Origin: Prevotella ihumii
Lineage (GTDB): Bacteria > Bacteroidota > Bacteroidia > Bacteroidales > Bacteroidaceae
NCBI RefSeq assembly: GCF_900155655.1
Contig: NZ_LT706987.1
Span: 2,337,466-2,401,465 of the forward strand
Length of the DNA: 64,000 bases
Direction: 5' to 3'
The position numbers and the translations under genes were made by a program. Of the stretch, positions 28,572-37,239 are shown piece by piece (the stretch's first letter is position 1; each line of letters opens with the position of its first letter). The notes under the pieces are model-generated. The model saw only the letters and a list, made by a program, of their open reading frames with translations. It had not been told where the DNA came from and did no database searches.

Positions 28572-29660
28572 ATGATAGAAGAAGAGGATTTCCTTCCTGA
28601 AGAGCTGATGGACGACGATTTGTTGGCTGACGCTTCGAATGATAACGGGGGCGGACTATACGAACATTTCCGTGTAGTGGTAGATAAGGGACAGGATGCA
28701 GTGAGAATAGACAAGTTTCTGTTCGAACGTATGCAGCACTCCAGTAGAAACCGCATACAGAAAGCAGCGGACGCAGGCTTTATTCACGTGAATAATGTGC
28801 CTGTGAAAAGCAATTATAAGGTGCGCCCAGAGGACGTTATCACGCTGATGCTCGATCGACCTAAGCACGACAATACGATAGAGGCGGAGGATATTCCGCT
28901 CGATGTGGTGTACGAGGACGATGTACTAATGGTGATTAATAAGCCCGCAGGGCTGGTGGTTCACCCTGGTGCTGGCAATTTCCACGGTACGCTAATTAAT
29001 GCCATAGCGTGGCATCTGAAAGACTTAGAAAGTTTCGACCCTAACGACCCTGAAGTGGGCTTGGTGCATAGAATTGATAAAGACACAAGTGGTTTGTTGC
29101 TCATTGCGAAGACGCCAGAAGCCAAGACGCATCTTGGCAAACAGTTCTTCAACAAGACCACTCATCGAAGTTATAACGCTTTGGTGTGGGGCAACTTCAC
29201 CGAAGAGGAAGGTCGCATAGAAGGCAACATTGGTCGTGATCCTAAAGATAGATTGCGTATGACGGTGTTTCCGACCGATTCGGGAATTGGAAAAAGTGCC
29301 GTAACGCATTTTAAAGTGTTGGAACGCTTTGGCTATACTACGCTCATTGAGTGTGTGTTAGAGACAGGTCGCACCCATCAGATACGTGCCCACTTGAAGC
29401 ATATAGGGCATCCGCTCTTTGGCGATGAACGATATGGAGGAACTGAAATATTGCGTGGACAGCGCACAAGTAGTTATAAAGCATATATTCAAAACTGCTT
29501 GAAGCTCTGCAATCGTCAAGCCTTACACGCCCGAACACTCGGTTTTGTACATCCCAAGACGGGCGAACAGATGGACTTTACAAGTGAGTTGCCCGATGAT
29601 TTAGGACAGGTGATACAGAAATGGCGCACCTATATCAATGGCAAAGATGAATTAGAATAA
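28572..29660 (+). CDS. rluD: Ribosomal large-subunit pseudouridine synthase, RluD type
   Basis: A 362-residue RluA-family enzyme: acidic N-terminal extension (~1-35), S4 RNA-binding domain (~45-95, RIDKFLFERMQHSSRNRIQ), then the catalytic domain with the conserved aspartate in VHRIDKDTSGLLL (~170). It converts specific uridines of 23S rRNA helix 69 in the best-studied members. It is probably cotranscribed with the PASTA gene. Confidence 0.9.
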   Translation: MIEEEDFLPEELMDDDLLADASNDNGGGLYEHFRVVVDKGQDAVRIDKFLFERMQHSSRNRIQKAADAGFIHVNNVPVKSNYKVRPEDVITLMLDRPKHDNTIEAEDIPLDVVYEDDVLMVINKPAGLVVHPGAGNFHGTLINAIAWHLKDLESFDPNDPEVGLVHRIDKDTSGLLLIAKTPEAKTHLGKQFFNKTTHRSYNALVWGNFTEEEGRIEGNIGRDPKDRLRMTVFPTDSGIGKSAVTHFKVLERFGYTTLIECVLETGRTHQIRAHLKHIGHPLFGDERYGGTEILRGQRTSSYKAYIQNCLKLCNRQALHARTLGFVHPKTGEQMDFTSELPDDLGQVIQKWRTYINGKDELE

Positions 29661-29746
29661 GGCTTAAAAACCAAAATAATAAACCAAAAGGGCTGTTGAG
29701 CATCGAAGAAACATTGCTTGCAGCACATAGATAAAAGAAGAAAAAG

Positions 29747-30742
29747 ATGAAAAATAGCAAGCGCACAATTGCCATTGTTTGTGGTGGCGACTCTTCAGAA
29801 CACGACGTTTCTCTCCGCTCGGCACAGGGATTGTATTCTTTCTTTGATAAAGAGAAGTACAATGTGTACATCGTTGATGTGAAAGGAACGGATTGGAAGG
29901 TTAATCTTGATAATGGAAATACAACCCCTGTGAACAGAAGTGACTTCTCATTTGTTGAGGGTGAAGAGACTGTATTCTTCGACTATGCATATATTACCAT
30001 TCACGGACGCCCAGGCGAAAATGGTATTATGCAAGGCTATTTTGAACTCATCAACCTTCCATACTCTACTTGTGATGTGCTTACATCGGCACTTACGTTC
30101 GATAAGTTTGTATTGAACAGATACTTAAAGTCGTACGGAATAAACGTGCCAGAGAGTATTCTGTTGCGCATAGGAGACGAGTATGACGAACGTGAGATAG
30201 AAGAAAAGATGGGTATGCCTTGCTTCATAAAGCCTGCAACCGATGGCAGTAGCTTTGGCGTATCGAAGGTAAAGAATGCTGACCAAATAGCTCCAGCACT
30301 TAGAAAAGCATTTATGGAGAGCCCTGAGGTAATGGTGGAAGGTTTCCTTGATGGTACAGAAATAACCCAAGGTATCTATAAAACAAAGGAAAAGTCTGTA
30401 CCTTTCCCAATTACAGAAGTGGTTACAAGCAACGAGTTCTTCGATTACAACGCTAAATACAATGGTGAAGTAGACGAGATAACCCCTGCCCGTATTAGCT
30501 CAGAGTTGGCTGAAAAGGTAACAGCCATCACTTCACGCATCTACGACATATTGCACGCAAACGGCATTATTCGTATCGACTACATCATAACCAAGGACGC
30601 AGAAAGCAACGATGTTATCCATATGCTTGAAGTGAATACAACCCCTGGAATGACAGCCACAAGCTTTATTCCACAGCAGGTGCGTGCTGCAGGATTGGAT
30701 ATTAAAGATGTATTGAGCGATATTGTAGAAAATCAGTTCTAA
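29747..30742 (+). CDS. ddl: D-alanine--D-alanine ligase
   Basis: A 331-residue ATP-grasp ligase making the D-Ala-D-Ala dipeptide of peptidoglycan. Visible features are the N-terminal GGDSSEHDVSLRSAQ, ATP-binding KPATDGSSFGVSKV (~162), and the C-terminal metal-binding LEVNTTPGMT (~300). The specificity loop region is compatible with D-Ala rather than D-Lac, but this was not tested. Position after the PASTA and rluD genes fits a cell-envelope operon. Confidence 0.95.
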   Translation: MKNSKRTIAIVCGGDSSEHDVSLRSAQGLYSFFDKEKYNVYIVDVKGTDWKVNLDNGNTTPVNRSDFSFVEGEETVFFDYAYITIHGRPGENGIMQGYFELINLPYSTCDVLTSALTFDKFVLNRYLKSYGINVPESILLRIGDEYDEREIEEKMGMPCFIKPATDGSSFGVSKVKNADQIAPALRKAFMESPEVMVEGFLDGTEITQGIYKTKEKSVPFPITEVVTSNEFFDYNAKYNGEVDEITPARISSELAEKVTAITSRIYDILHANGIIRIDYIITKDAESNDVIHMLEVNTTPGMTATSFIPQQVRAAGLDIKDVLSDIVENQF

Positions 30743-30804
30743 AAGGGTTGTTATTAACTTTCACGAGGCTAAGTCTTATCTCTGCGAAGTTAAGTTTTTC
30801 TCTT

Positions 30805-30849
30805 GTCAGAAAAGTCCGAATGGTCAGACAAGTCCAACCTGTCCGACAC
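30805..30849 (+). repeat. 9-bp repeat, degenerate copy
   Basis: About five degenerate 9-mers (GTCAGAAAA, GTCCGAATG, GTCAGACAA, GTCCAACCT, GTCCGACAC) of the family at 24752 and 34050. A C8-10 run follows. Confidence 0.6.
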
Positions 30850-30910
30850 ATCCCCCCCCCTCCGACAACCCTACATCTTTCACCAAAAGGAAATCAATCC
30901 TTACCAAATA

Positions 30911-30947
30911 AAAAGAGGAAACACCTATGATTGGCGTTTCCTCTTTT
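30911..30947. terminator. Bidirectional terminator between ddl and tdh
   Basis: AAAAGAGGAAAC / GTTTCCTCTTTT stem between two convergent genes, with T-rich sequence on both strands. Confidence 0.85.
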
Positions 30948-31036
30948 GTTTTGTACCATTATAAAATATATACGAAGCAACTTTTATGTTATGCGTATAT
31001 TTTCAAACGGTGTATGTTTCTTATGCAGCTATATGC

Positions 31037-31990
31037 TTAGAGAAGCTTCTTACTCAATTGTTCCAACATATCAACTGTCATACTCTGGAGGTCGTACTTA
31101 GGCTTCCAATTCCACTCGTTGCGAGCACAAGAGTCGTCAAGACGGTCTGGCCAGCTGTCAGCGATGCCCTGCTTCAATGGGTCAACATCGTAAACCATTT
31201 CGAAATTAGGCTTGTGCTTCTTGATTTCAGCAAAGATTTGTTCTGGCTCAAAGCTCATAGCAGCCACATTGAAACCATTGTGGTGGATAAGCTTAGTTGG
31301 GTCAGCTTCCATCAATGAGATAGCAGCGTGCAATGCGTCAGGCATATACATCATATCCATATAGGTGCCTTTGTTGATTGGACAAACAAACTTTTCGCCC
31401 TTAACAGCTGAGTAATAGATGTCTACAGCATAGTCTGTTGTGCCACCACCTGGAGGTGTTACGTATGAGATGATACCTGGGAAACGTACCGAACGTGTGT
31501 CTACACCATACTTCTTCTGATAGTAATCAGAGAGCAACTCTGTAGTTACCTTTGATACACCATAGATTGTTCCAGGGCGTTGCACAGTGTCCTGTGGTGT
31601 CATATCACGAGGAGTGCCAGGACCGAACGACCCGATAGAACTTGGAGTGAACACTGCGCAATTGTTCTCACGAGCAATTTCGAGGATGTTCCACAAACCA
31701 TCAATTCCAATCTTCCAAGCCAAACGTGGCTTACCTTCAGCAACTACTGACAGCAAAGCAGCGAGGTTGTAGATAGTGTCGATGTTGTACTTCTTTACAA
31801 CAGCATCAATCATTTCAGGGTTGGTAACATCGCACTCTGCTGAAGGACCTCCTTCGAGCAATTCGCCTGTAGGTTCTGCACCCTTAATAAAACCTGCAAC
31901 AACGTTGTTGCCACCATAAATACTGCGTAATTCTCTTACAAGCTCTGAACCGATTTGACCAGTAGAGCCAATTACCAAAACATTTTTCAT
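31037..31990 (-). CDS. tdh: L-threonine 3-dehydrogenase, SDR type
   Basis: A 317-residue extended short-chain dehydrogenase. NAD-binding motif GSTGQIGSEL (~8), PSSIGSFG, and catalytic Y-x3-K as YGVSK (~143). The overall sequence matches the bacterial SDR threonine dehydrogenases (TPGRDMTPQD-like region, GTTDYAVD, KGTYMDMMYMPDA). It oxidises threonine to 2-amino-3-ketobutyrate. The divergent neighbour Kbl uses that product, which strongly supports the call over a generic epimerase. Confidence 0.88.
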   Translation of the reverse strand: MKNVLVIGSTGQIGSELVRELRSIYGGNNVVAGFIKGAEPTGELLEGGPSAECDVTNPEMIDAVVKKYNIDTIYNLAALLSVVAEGKPRLAWKIGIDGLWNILEIARENNCAVFTPSSIGSFGPGTPRDMTPQDTVQRPGTIYGVSKVTTELLSDYYQKKYGVDTRSVRFPGIISYVTPPGGGTTDYAVDIYYSAVKGEKFVCPINKGTYMDMMYMPDALHAAISLMEADPTKLIHHNGFNVAAMSFEPEQIFAEIKKHKPNFEMVYDVDPLKQGIADSWPDRLDDSCARNEWNWKPKYDLQSMTVDMLEQLSKKLL

Positions 31991-32174
31991 ATTATTATCT
32001 TAATAGATTTTGTATTCTAAAGCACAAAGTTAAATACTTTTTGGCTTAATTTAGGAATTAAAAGTATTAATGTTGTATAAAATTATTGGTTACGACAAAA
32101 AAAGTAAGGCTACGACTTCTTTTTCTCAAAAAATATGAGTTCCTTTGTACTTGAAAAATTTAAAATCTATTGTT

Positions 32175-33362
32175 ATGTATGGTAAAATGAAAGAGCATCT
32201 CTGCAAGACAATTGCAGAAATCAAAGATGCAGGTCTCTACAAAGAAGAACGCCTAATCGAAGGACCACAGGAAGCTGCTATTACTGTGAAAGGCAAGGAA
32301 GTGTTGAACTTCTGTGCAAACAACTACCTTGGTCTCTCTAATCACCCAAGACTGATTGAAGGCTCAAAGAAGATGATGGACGAACGTGGCTTTGGTATGT
32401 CGTCAGTACGTTTCATCTGCGGTACACAAGACATTCACAAAGAACTTGAAGCTGCCATCTCTGAGTATTTCAAGACAGAAGACACTATCCTTTACGCTGC
32501 TTGTTTCGATGCAAACGGTGGTGTGTTCGAGCCATTGCTCACCAACGAGGATGCTATCATCTCTGACTCATTGAACCACGCTTCAATCATTGACGGTGTA
32601 CGTCTTTGCAAGGCTAAGCGTTATCGTTACGCTAACGCAAATATGGAAGAACTTGAGAAGTGCTTACAGGAAGCTCAAGAACAGCGTTTCCGCATCATCG
32701 TTACCGATGGTGTATTCTCAATGGATGGTAACGTTGCTCCTATCGACAAGATTTGCGACCTCGCTGAAAAGTACGATGCACTCGTAATGGTAGACGAAAG
32801 CCACTCTGCAGGTGTCGTTGGTGCTACTGGTCACGGTGTAAGCGAACTCTGCAACACTTACGATCGTGTAGACATCTATACAGGTACATTGGGTAAAGCA
32901 TTTGGTGGTGCACTTGGAGGTTTCACTACAGGTCGTAAGGAAATCATCGAATTGCTCCGTCAGCGCAGCCGTCCATATCTCTTCTCTAACTCTTTGGCAC
33001 CAAGCATCATTGGCGCAACACTCGAAGTGTTCAAGATGTTGAAGGAAAGCAACGAGTTGCACGACAAGTTGGTTGAAAACGTTAACTACTTCCGCGATAA
33101 GATGATGGCAGCAGGCTTTGACATTAAGCCAACTCAGAGTGCTATCTGTGCAGTAATGCTTTACGATGCTAAGCTTTCACAAGTTTACGCTGCTAAGATG
33201 TTGGAAGAAGGCATCTACGTTACAGGTTTCTACTATCCAGTAGTACCAAAGGGCGAAGCTCGTATCCGTGTTCAGCTTTCTGCTGGTCACAACCGCGAAC
33301 ATCTCGACAAGTGTATCAATGCTTTCATTAAGGTTGGTAAAGAACTTGGCGTATTGAAGTAA
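32175..33362 (+). CDS. kbl: Glycine C-acetyltransferase (2-amino-3-ketobutyrate CoA ligase)
   Basis: A 395-residue PLP enzyme of the alpha-oxoamine synthase family that splits 2-amino-3-ketobutyrate with CoA into glycine and acetyl-CoA. Visible features are FCANNYLGLSNHP (~45), VDESHSAGVVGATGHG (~208), and the PLP lysine in YTGTLGKAFGGALGG (~243). The ATG at 32175 (MYGKMKEHLCK) gives the length and N-terminus of known Kbl; the longer frame is not needed. It is divergent from tdh and completes threonine-to-glycine catabolism. Confidence 0.95.
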   Translation: MYGKMKEHLCKTIAEIKDAGLYKEERLIEGPQEAAITVKGKEVLNFCANNYLGLSNHPRLIEGSKKMMDERGFGMSSVRFICGTQDIHKELEAAISEYFKTEDTILYAACFDANGGVFEPLLTNEDAIISDSLNHASIIDGVRLCKAKRYRYANANMEELEKCLQEAQEQRFRIIVTDGVFSMDGNVAPIDKICDLAEKYDALVMVDESHSAGVVGATGHGVSELCNTYDRVDIYTGTLGKAFGGALGGFTTGRKEIIELLRQRSRPYLFSNSLAPSIIGATLEVFKMLKESNELHDKLVENVNYFRDKMMAAGFDIKPTQSAICAVMLYDAKLSQVYAAKMLEEGIYVTGFYYPVVPKGEARIRVQLSAGHNREHLDKCINAFIKVGKELGVLK

Positions 33363-33391
33363 TTCGCACGAATATACAACATTTATATAAT

Positions 33392-33437
33392 AAGGTGAAC
33401 ACCTTTTGTAGCTAACTGCTGCAAGGGTGCTCACCTT
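33392..33437 (+). terminator. kbl terminator
   Basis: AAGGTGAaCACC...GGGTGcTCACCTT imperfect stem followed by TTCTTTTTT. Confidence 0.85.
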
Positions 33438-33530
33438 TTCTTTTTTATCCTAATTTAACCCTCCTTGGCACATCTTCTCCTCCTTCCTTTGTCCAATAAA
33501 TACGGGTGATAATTTGGGTATGTGCAATAA

Positions 33531-33681
33531 TTGCAATATCTTTGCATAAGATATAGCTGCACTCGGCAATTTGTAAACAAGTTTACATTGCGCTCGCTTG
33601 CAATATCTTTGCATAAGATATAGCTGCACTCGGCAATTTGTAAACAAGTTTACATTGCGCTCGCTTGCAATATCTTTGCAA
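33531..33681 (+). repeat. 67-bp tandem duplication of the rbfA promoter region
   Basis: Two identical 67-bp units (33531-33597, 33598-33664) and a third start (33665-33681). Each unit begins TTGCAATATCTTTGCA, containing a TATCTTTG promoter box, and carries the palindrome TGTAAACAAGTTTACA. Three -7 boxes are thus lined up before rbfA. Confidence 0.9.
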
Positions 33682-33703
33682 AACGTTTTATACATCTATA
33701 ATA

Positions 33704-34039
33704 ATGCAAGAAACAAGACAAAACCGCATAGCCCGACTTCTTCAGAAGGAGTTAGCAAGTATTTTTCAAAGCCAAACACGTGCTATGCACGGCGTATTGG
33801 TAAGTGTAACACGCGCAAAAGTAAGTCCAGACCTTGGCATTTGTACTTCGTATCTTAGTATTTTCCCATCTGATAAGGCAGACGAGATACTTCAAAATAT
33901 CAATGCTAACGAGAAAAGTATTCGGTACGAATTGGGGCAAAGGGTGCACAACCAATTGCGCATCATTCCCGAATTGCGTTTCTTTATTGACGACTCGTTA
34001 GATTATATTGAGCGCATTGACGAATTATTAAAGAAGTAA
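33704..34039 (+). CDS. rbfA: Ribosome-binding factor A
   Basis: A 111-residue cold-shock ribosome assembly factor acting on the 30S subunit. Recognisable by RQNRIARLLQKELASIFQ at the N-terminus and the KH-fold segment (VSVTRAKVSPDLGICTSYLSIF). RELRPIPELRF is represented by LRIIPELRFFIDDSLDYIERI. The ATG at 33704 is chosen because upstream in-frame codons lie in the repeat/promoter. It is followed after 7 bp by the long frame of the LolE-type gene. Confidence 0.92.
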   Translation: MQETRQNRIARLLQKELASIFQSQTRAMHGVLVSVTRAKVSPDLGICTSYLSIFPSDKADEILQNINANEKSIRYELGQRVHNQLRIIPELRFFIDDSLDYIERIDELLKK

Positions 34040-34049
34040 GGAGCTATTG

Positions 34050-34130
34050 TCAGACCAGTCGGACAAGTCAGACCAGTCGGACAAGTCGGACAAGTCGGAC
34101 AAGTCAGACCAGTCAGACCAGTCAGACAAA
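34050..34130 (+). repeat. 9-bp tandem repeat, nine units, in frame with the permease gene
   Basis: Nine 9-mers TCRGACMAG (TCAGACCAG, TCGGACAAG). They read in frame with the following permease as repeated SDQ/SDK tripeptides from a TTG at 34047 preceded by AAGGAG. The same repeat is clearly intergenic at 24752, so translation here may be accidental. Confidence 0.9.
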
Positions 34131-34166
34131 AATCGCAAAAAACTCCTAACATTCCTCCCCTCGCCT

Positions 34167-35396
34167 ATGAACTTTCCTTTCTACATAGCTCGTCGTTACC
34201 TCTTTTCAAAGAAGAGTACACACGCTATCAACATTATTAGCCTCATCTCTGTAATAGGTGTGGCAGTGGCTACAATGGCGTTAGTGGTGGTGCTAAGCGG
34301 ATTTAACGGGTTTGCCGACCTTGTAGCAAACCTCTTTACCAACTTCGATGCGCAAATAAAGGTAGAAACCATAAAAGGAAAAGCCATACCCGAAGACGAC
34401 CCTATCATTACCCGTATAAAAGCTTTACCCGAAATAAAAGTAGCTACAGCCTGTGTTACCGACCAAGCATTGGCTACCTATCAGGGCAAACAAATGATGG
34501 TAATGGTAAAAGGAGTAGACGATAGTTTCGACTCGCTTACACACATCAGCGACATTCTCTATGGCGATGGCGATTTTAAACTGCACACTGCCAACCTCGA
34601 CTATGGCGTAATAGGCATAGGCGTAGCGCAACAGCTCAACACCTCTATTCAGTGGAACGACTATCTGCACATCTATGCACCACAGCGTGAAGGTCAATAC
34701 GATGCGTCCAACCCCACCAATGCCTTTGTGGCAGACTCGCTGCTCTCGCCCAACTGTGTATTCCAAGTGAAGCAAGGCAAGTATGACAACAACTATATCA
34801 TTACCTCAATAGCCTTTGCCCGCCGTTTGTTCAATCGACAAGGAGAAATAACCTCATTAGAACTCCGACTGAAAGCTGGCAAAGACATCGATAAGGTGAA
34901 AGAACAAATCAACCGCATAGGCGAAGGCAAAATCGTAGCCAAAGACCGCTACGAACAGCAAGCCGACACCTTCAACATTATGCGCATTGAGAAGCTCTTT
35001 GCCTACGTTTTTCTTACCTTTATATTAATGGTGGCGTGTTTCAACATTATCGGTTCGCTCTCAATGTTGATGATCGACAAGAAACACGACACACAAACCC
35101 TCCGCAACCTTGGTGCTACCGATAAGCAAATCATACAAGTATTCCTCTTCGAAGGGCGAATGATTTCTGCTGCAGGGGCTATCATTGGCATTGCCTTGGG
35201 CTTGCTGCTATGTTGGCTACAGCAAACTTACGGACTTGTACGATTGGGCAACCAAGCAGGCAACTTTATTATCAATGCCTACCCCATTAGCGTTCACGCT
35301 ACAGACATCATCGGCATCTTCGTCACAGTTATCATTGTGGGCTGGCTCTCTGTGTGGTATCCTGTGCGTTATATGAGCAAAAGAATAGAGAAATAA
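34167..35396 (+). CDS. FtsX/LolE-type ABC transporter permease
   Basis: A 409-residue inner-membrane protein of the LolC/LolE-MacB-FtsX fold: one TM near the N-terminus (~22-45, with THAINIISLISVIGVAVATMALVVV), a ~210-residue periplasmic domain, and three TM helices near the C-terminus (~275-300, 320-345, 375-400). It is the probable membrane part of a lipoprotein-release machine working with a LolD ATPase that is not in the window. The start was set at ATG 34167 (MNFPFYIARRYLFSKKS), the family's usual N-terminus. A 40-residue SDQ/SDK extension from TTG 34047 is possible. Confidence 0.85.
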   Translation: MNFPFYIARRYLFSKKSTHAINIISLISVIGVAVATMALVVVLSGFNGFADLVANLFTNFDAQIKVETIKGKAIPEDDPIITRIKALPEIKVATACVTDQALATYQGKQMMVMVKGVDDSFDSLTHISDILYGDGDFKLHTANLDYGVIGIGVAQQLNTSIQWNDYLHIYAPQREGQYDASNPTNAFVADSLLSPNCVFQVKQGKYDNNYIITSIAFARRLFNRQGEITSLELRLKAGKDIDKVKEQINRIGEGKIVAKDRYEQQADTFNIMRIEKLFAYVFLTFILMVACFNIIGSLSMLMIDKKHDTQTLRNLGATDKQIIQVFLFEGRMISAAGAIIGIALGLLLCWLQQTYGLVRLGNQAGNFIINAYPISVHATDIIGIFVTVIIVGWLSVWYPVRYMSKRIEK

Positions 35397-35506
35397 GAGT
35401 TTTGATCATTTGCGGTGGTTATGAGTGCGATTTATTCGAATATATCGATTGCATCGATGATATCAAATCAATCGCCCCCTACACCTTTTTCCTCTCTTCT
35501 CATTTT

Positions 35507-35703
35507 AACCCAAATCGGTCGTTAGAATGAGAATGTATTTTGCGATTATGTTGAGATTTATTTTGCATATATCAAAGGAGCATAGCGGGCTATGTGACTG
35601 CAGATATAGGTAAAATAAAGCCAAAATAAGACAAAAGACATCTCATAAGTTTCAAAAATAATAAAGTAAGCACCTAAACTGGTCTAACGACCGATTTGGT
35701 TTT
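35507..35703 (+). repeat. Palindromic intergenic element, family C, copy 1
   Basis: 197 bp with terminal repeats AACCCAAATCGGTCGTTAGA / TCTAACGACCGATTTGGTTT and the central palindrome CATAGCGGGCTATG. It is nearly identical, in the same orientation, to 62641-62836. It shares end sequences with family A but a different interior. Confidence 0.9.
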
Positions 35704-35785
35704 AACATTTTAATCACGCAAATAAATGTGTTTTAAACATAACATTTTATAGTTTAAAACTCCTTTCTTCGTGTTCGTGATTGCC

Positions 35786-35872
35786 AAAGTTAAACTTTGA
35801 GCCACCCAAACATATATGTTTTACCCTCCCAAAGTTTAACTTTAGCACGCCCAAAGGACAACTTTCACCCGC
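35786..35872 (+). repeat. Phased palindrome array, copy 2
   Basis: Four units at 22-23 bp: AAAGTTAAACTTT, AAACATATATGTTTT, AAAGTTTAACTTT and AAAGgacaaCTTT. The linkers end in CCC (GAGCCACCC, ACCCTCCC, AGCACGCCC). Upstream region of the DeoR gene. Confidence 0.8.
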
Positions 35873-36292
35873 TTAAAAACCAATAAAGAAGGCTTATTCT
35901 GTTCTTTTTGTCTTTATTTAAGCTCTGTACTTACGGCAAAAAGCCTTTGCATTTTTGCACATTTATCGTGCATTCTTTATAAGTTGTTGTTGGTCAACAA
36001 CTTGCTTTTGCACACGAAATAAGCCGCATTTTCTGTATCTTTCTTCTATCGAACGTAAATACGCAAAATATGGCCTACCTATTTAACACTTTTAGTTTCA
36101 AAATAAGAGAAACAGAAAAGATAAGTGGATAAACAAGCGACCCTGTAATGCAGCCATACAAGCGGAATATGATAAAAAAACAAATCATCCCCCTCTCTTA
36201 TCGTACCCACTTGCACCTACAACAAAGAGCTGTAACCCGAGTAAGTGTGTTAAAGTATATATAAATACAGCTAAAATTCAGAAAAAATGATT
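35873..36292. other. Non-coding region upstream of the DeoR-type regulator
   Basis: About 420 bp without a gene. It contains a 9-bp hairpin AAGTTGTTG-TTGGT-CAACAACTT (near 35980-36002). A TAACTTTG box at 36293-36300 is a likely -7 element, though its -33 partner is weak. Confidence 0.45.
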
Positions 36293-36405
36293 TAACTTTG
36301 TTGCAACAAGTCATAAACAACGACTTGTTCAGCCCAAAATGTTTTATTGATATAGCGATAAACATTGGGTGCTATATAAGCTTTATCACAGACAATTTAA
36401 AAACT

Positions 36406-37185
36406 ATGACAAAGGAAGAAAGGCACAACGCCATATTAGAACAACTCCTAAAAAAGGCACCAATATTGGTTTCAGAGTTGGCAGAAACACTTGACGTATC
36501 GCTGGTTACAATCCGAAAGGACTTAACCGAGTTGGAAAATATGGGCAAGCTTTACCGCAGCCACGGAAAAGCTATAGCTATCAACCCTTTCACCATCAAT
36601 CGCACTGTAAACGAGAAAGAAAAGCTTGCACCCGAAGAGAAACACGCCATAGGGCACGAAGCAGCAAAGCTAATCGAAGCAAACGACTTTATCATCATAG
36701 GTTCAGGCACCACTGTTCAGGCATTTGCACGCGCCATTCACCCCACCGAGTCGCTAACAGTAGTAACTGCATCGCTCCAAACGGCTCTTGTATTGAGTCA
36801 AGACAAGAATATAGAGGTGATGCAGCTTGGCGGCACTGTGCGCACAAGCAGTCAGTCGGTAGTGGGCGACTATAGCGAAATGCTCCTCAACGATTGTACA
36901 GCAAGCAAGGTTTTCCTTGGCGTTGACGGTATAGACCTCGATTACGGATTTACCACAACCGACCTTCGCGAAGCACATCTCAACAAAAAGATGATGCAAG
37001 CAGCACAGAAAACCATCGTTATAACCGATTCGTCGAAATTTGGCAAACGAGGTTTCGCAAAGATAGGCAACATAGAAGACATCGACATCGTTATTACCGA
37101 TACACACGTTTCGGATATTGACGTGAAGCGATTGGAAGAGATGGGCATACGTGTGATAAAAGCACAATATCGCACAATGTTATAA
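36406..37185 (+). CDS. DeoR/GlpR-family transcriptional regulator
   Basis: A 259-residue repressor-type protein with an N-terminal HTH (RHNAILEQLLKKAPILVSELAETLDVSLVTIRKDL, ~6-40) and a C-terminal sugar-phosphate sensor domain (DeoRC: GSGTTVQAFARAI, LGVDGIDLDYGFTT, VITDSSKFGKRGF). The ATG at 36406 is used, since earlier in-frame codons lie over the promoter. The controlled sugar pathway is not visible nearby; its neighbour is a lipid acyltransferase. Confidence 0.9.
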   Translation: MTKEERHNAILEQLLKKAPILVSELAETLDVSLVTIRKDLTELENMGKLYRSHGKAIAINPFTINRTVNEKEKLAPEEKHAIGHEAAKLIEANDFIIIGSGTTVQAFARAIHPTESLTVVTASLQTALVLSQDKNIEVMQLGGTVRTSSQSVVGDYSEMLLNDCTASKVFLGVDGIDLDYGFTTTDLREAHLNKKMMQAAQKTIVITDSSKFGKRGFAKIGNIEDIDIVITDTHVSDIDVKRLEEMGIRVIKAQYRTML

Positions 37186-37239
37186 CCCATACTCCATAAA
37201 TAGTCCTTATAAATACAGACAAATAAAATATTATAGGAT

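Noticed and set aside
33450..33695. Minus-strand frame with two copies of a ~22-residue repeat
   Set aside because: It is the antisense reading of the 67-bp promoter duplication.
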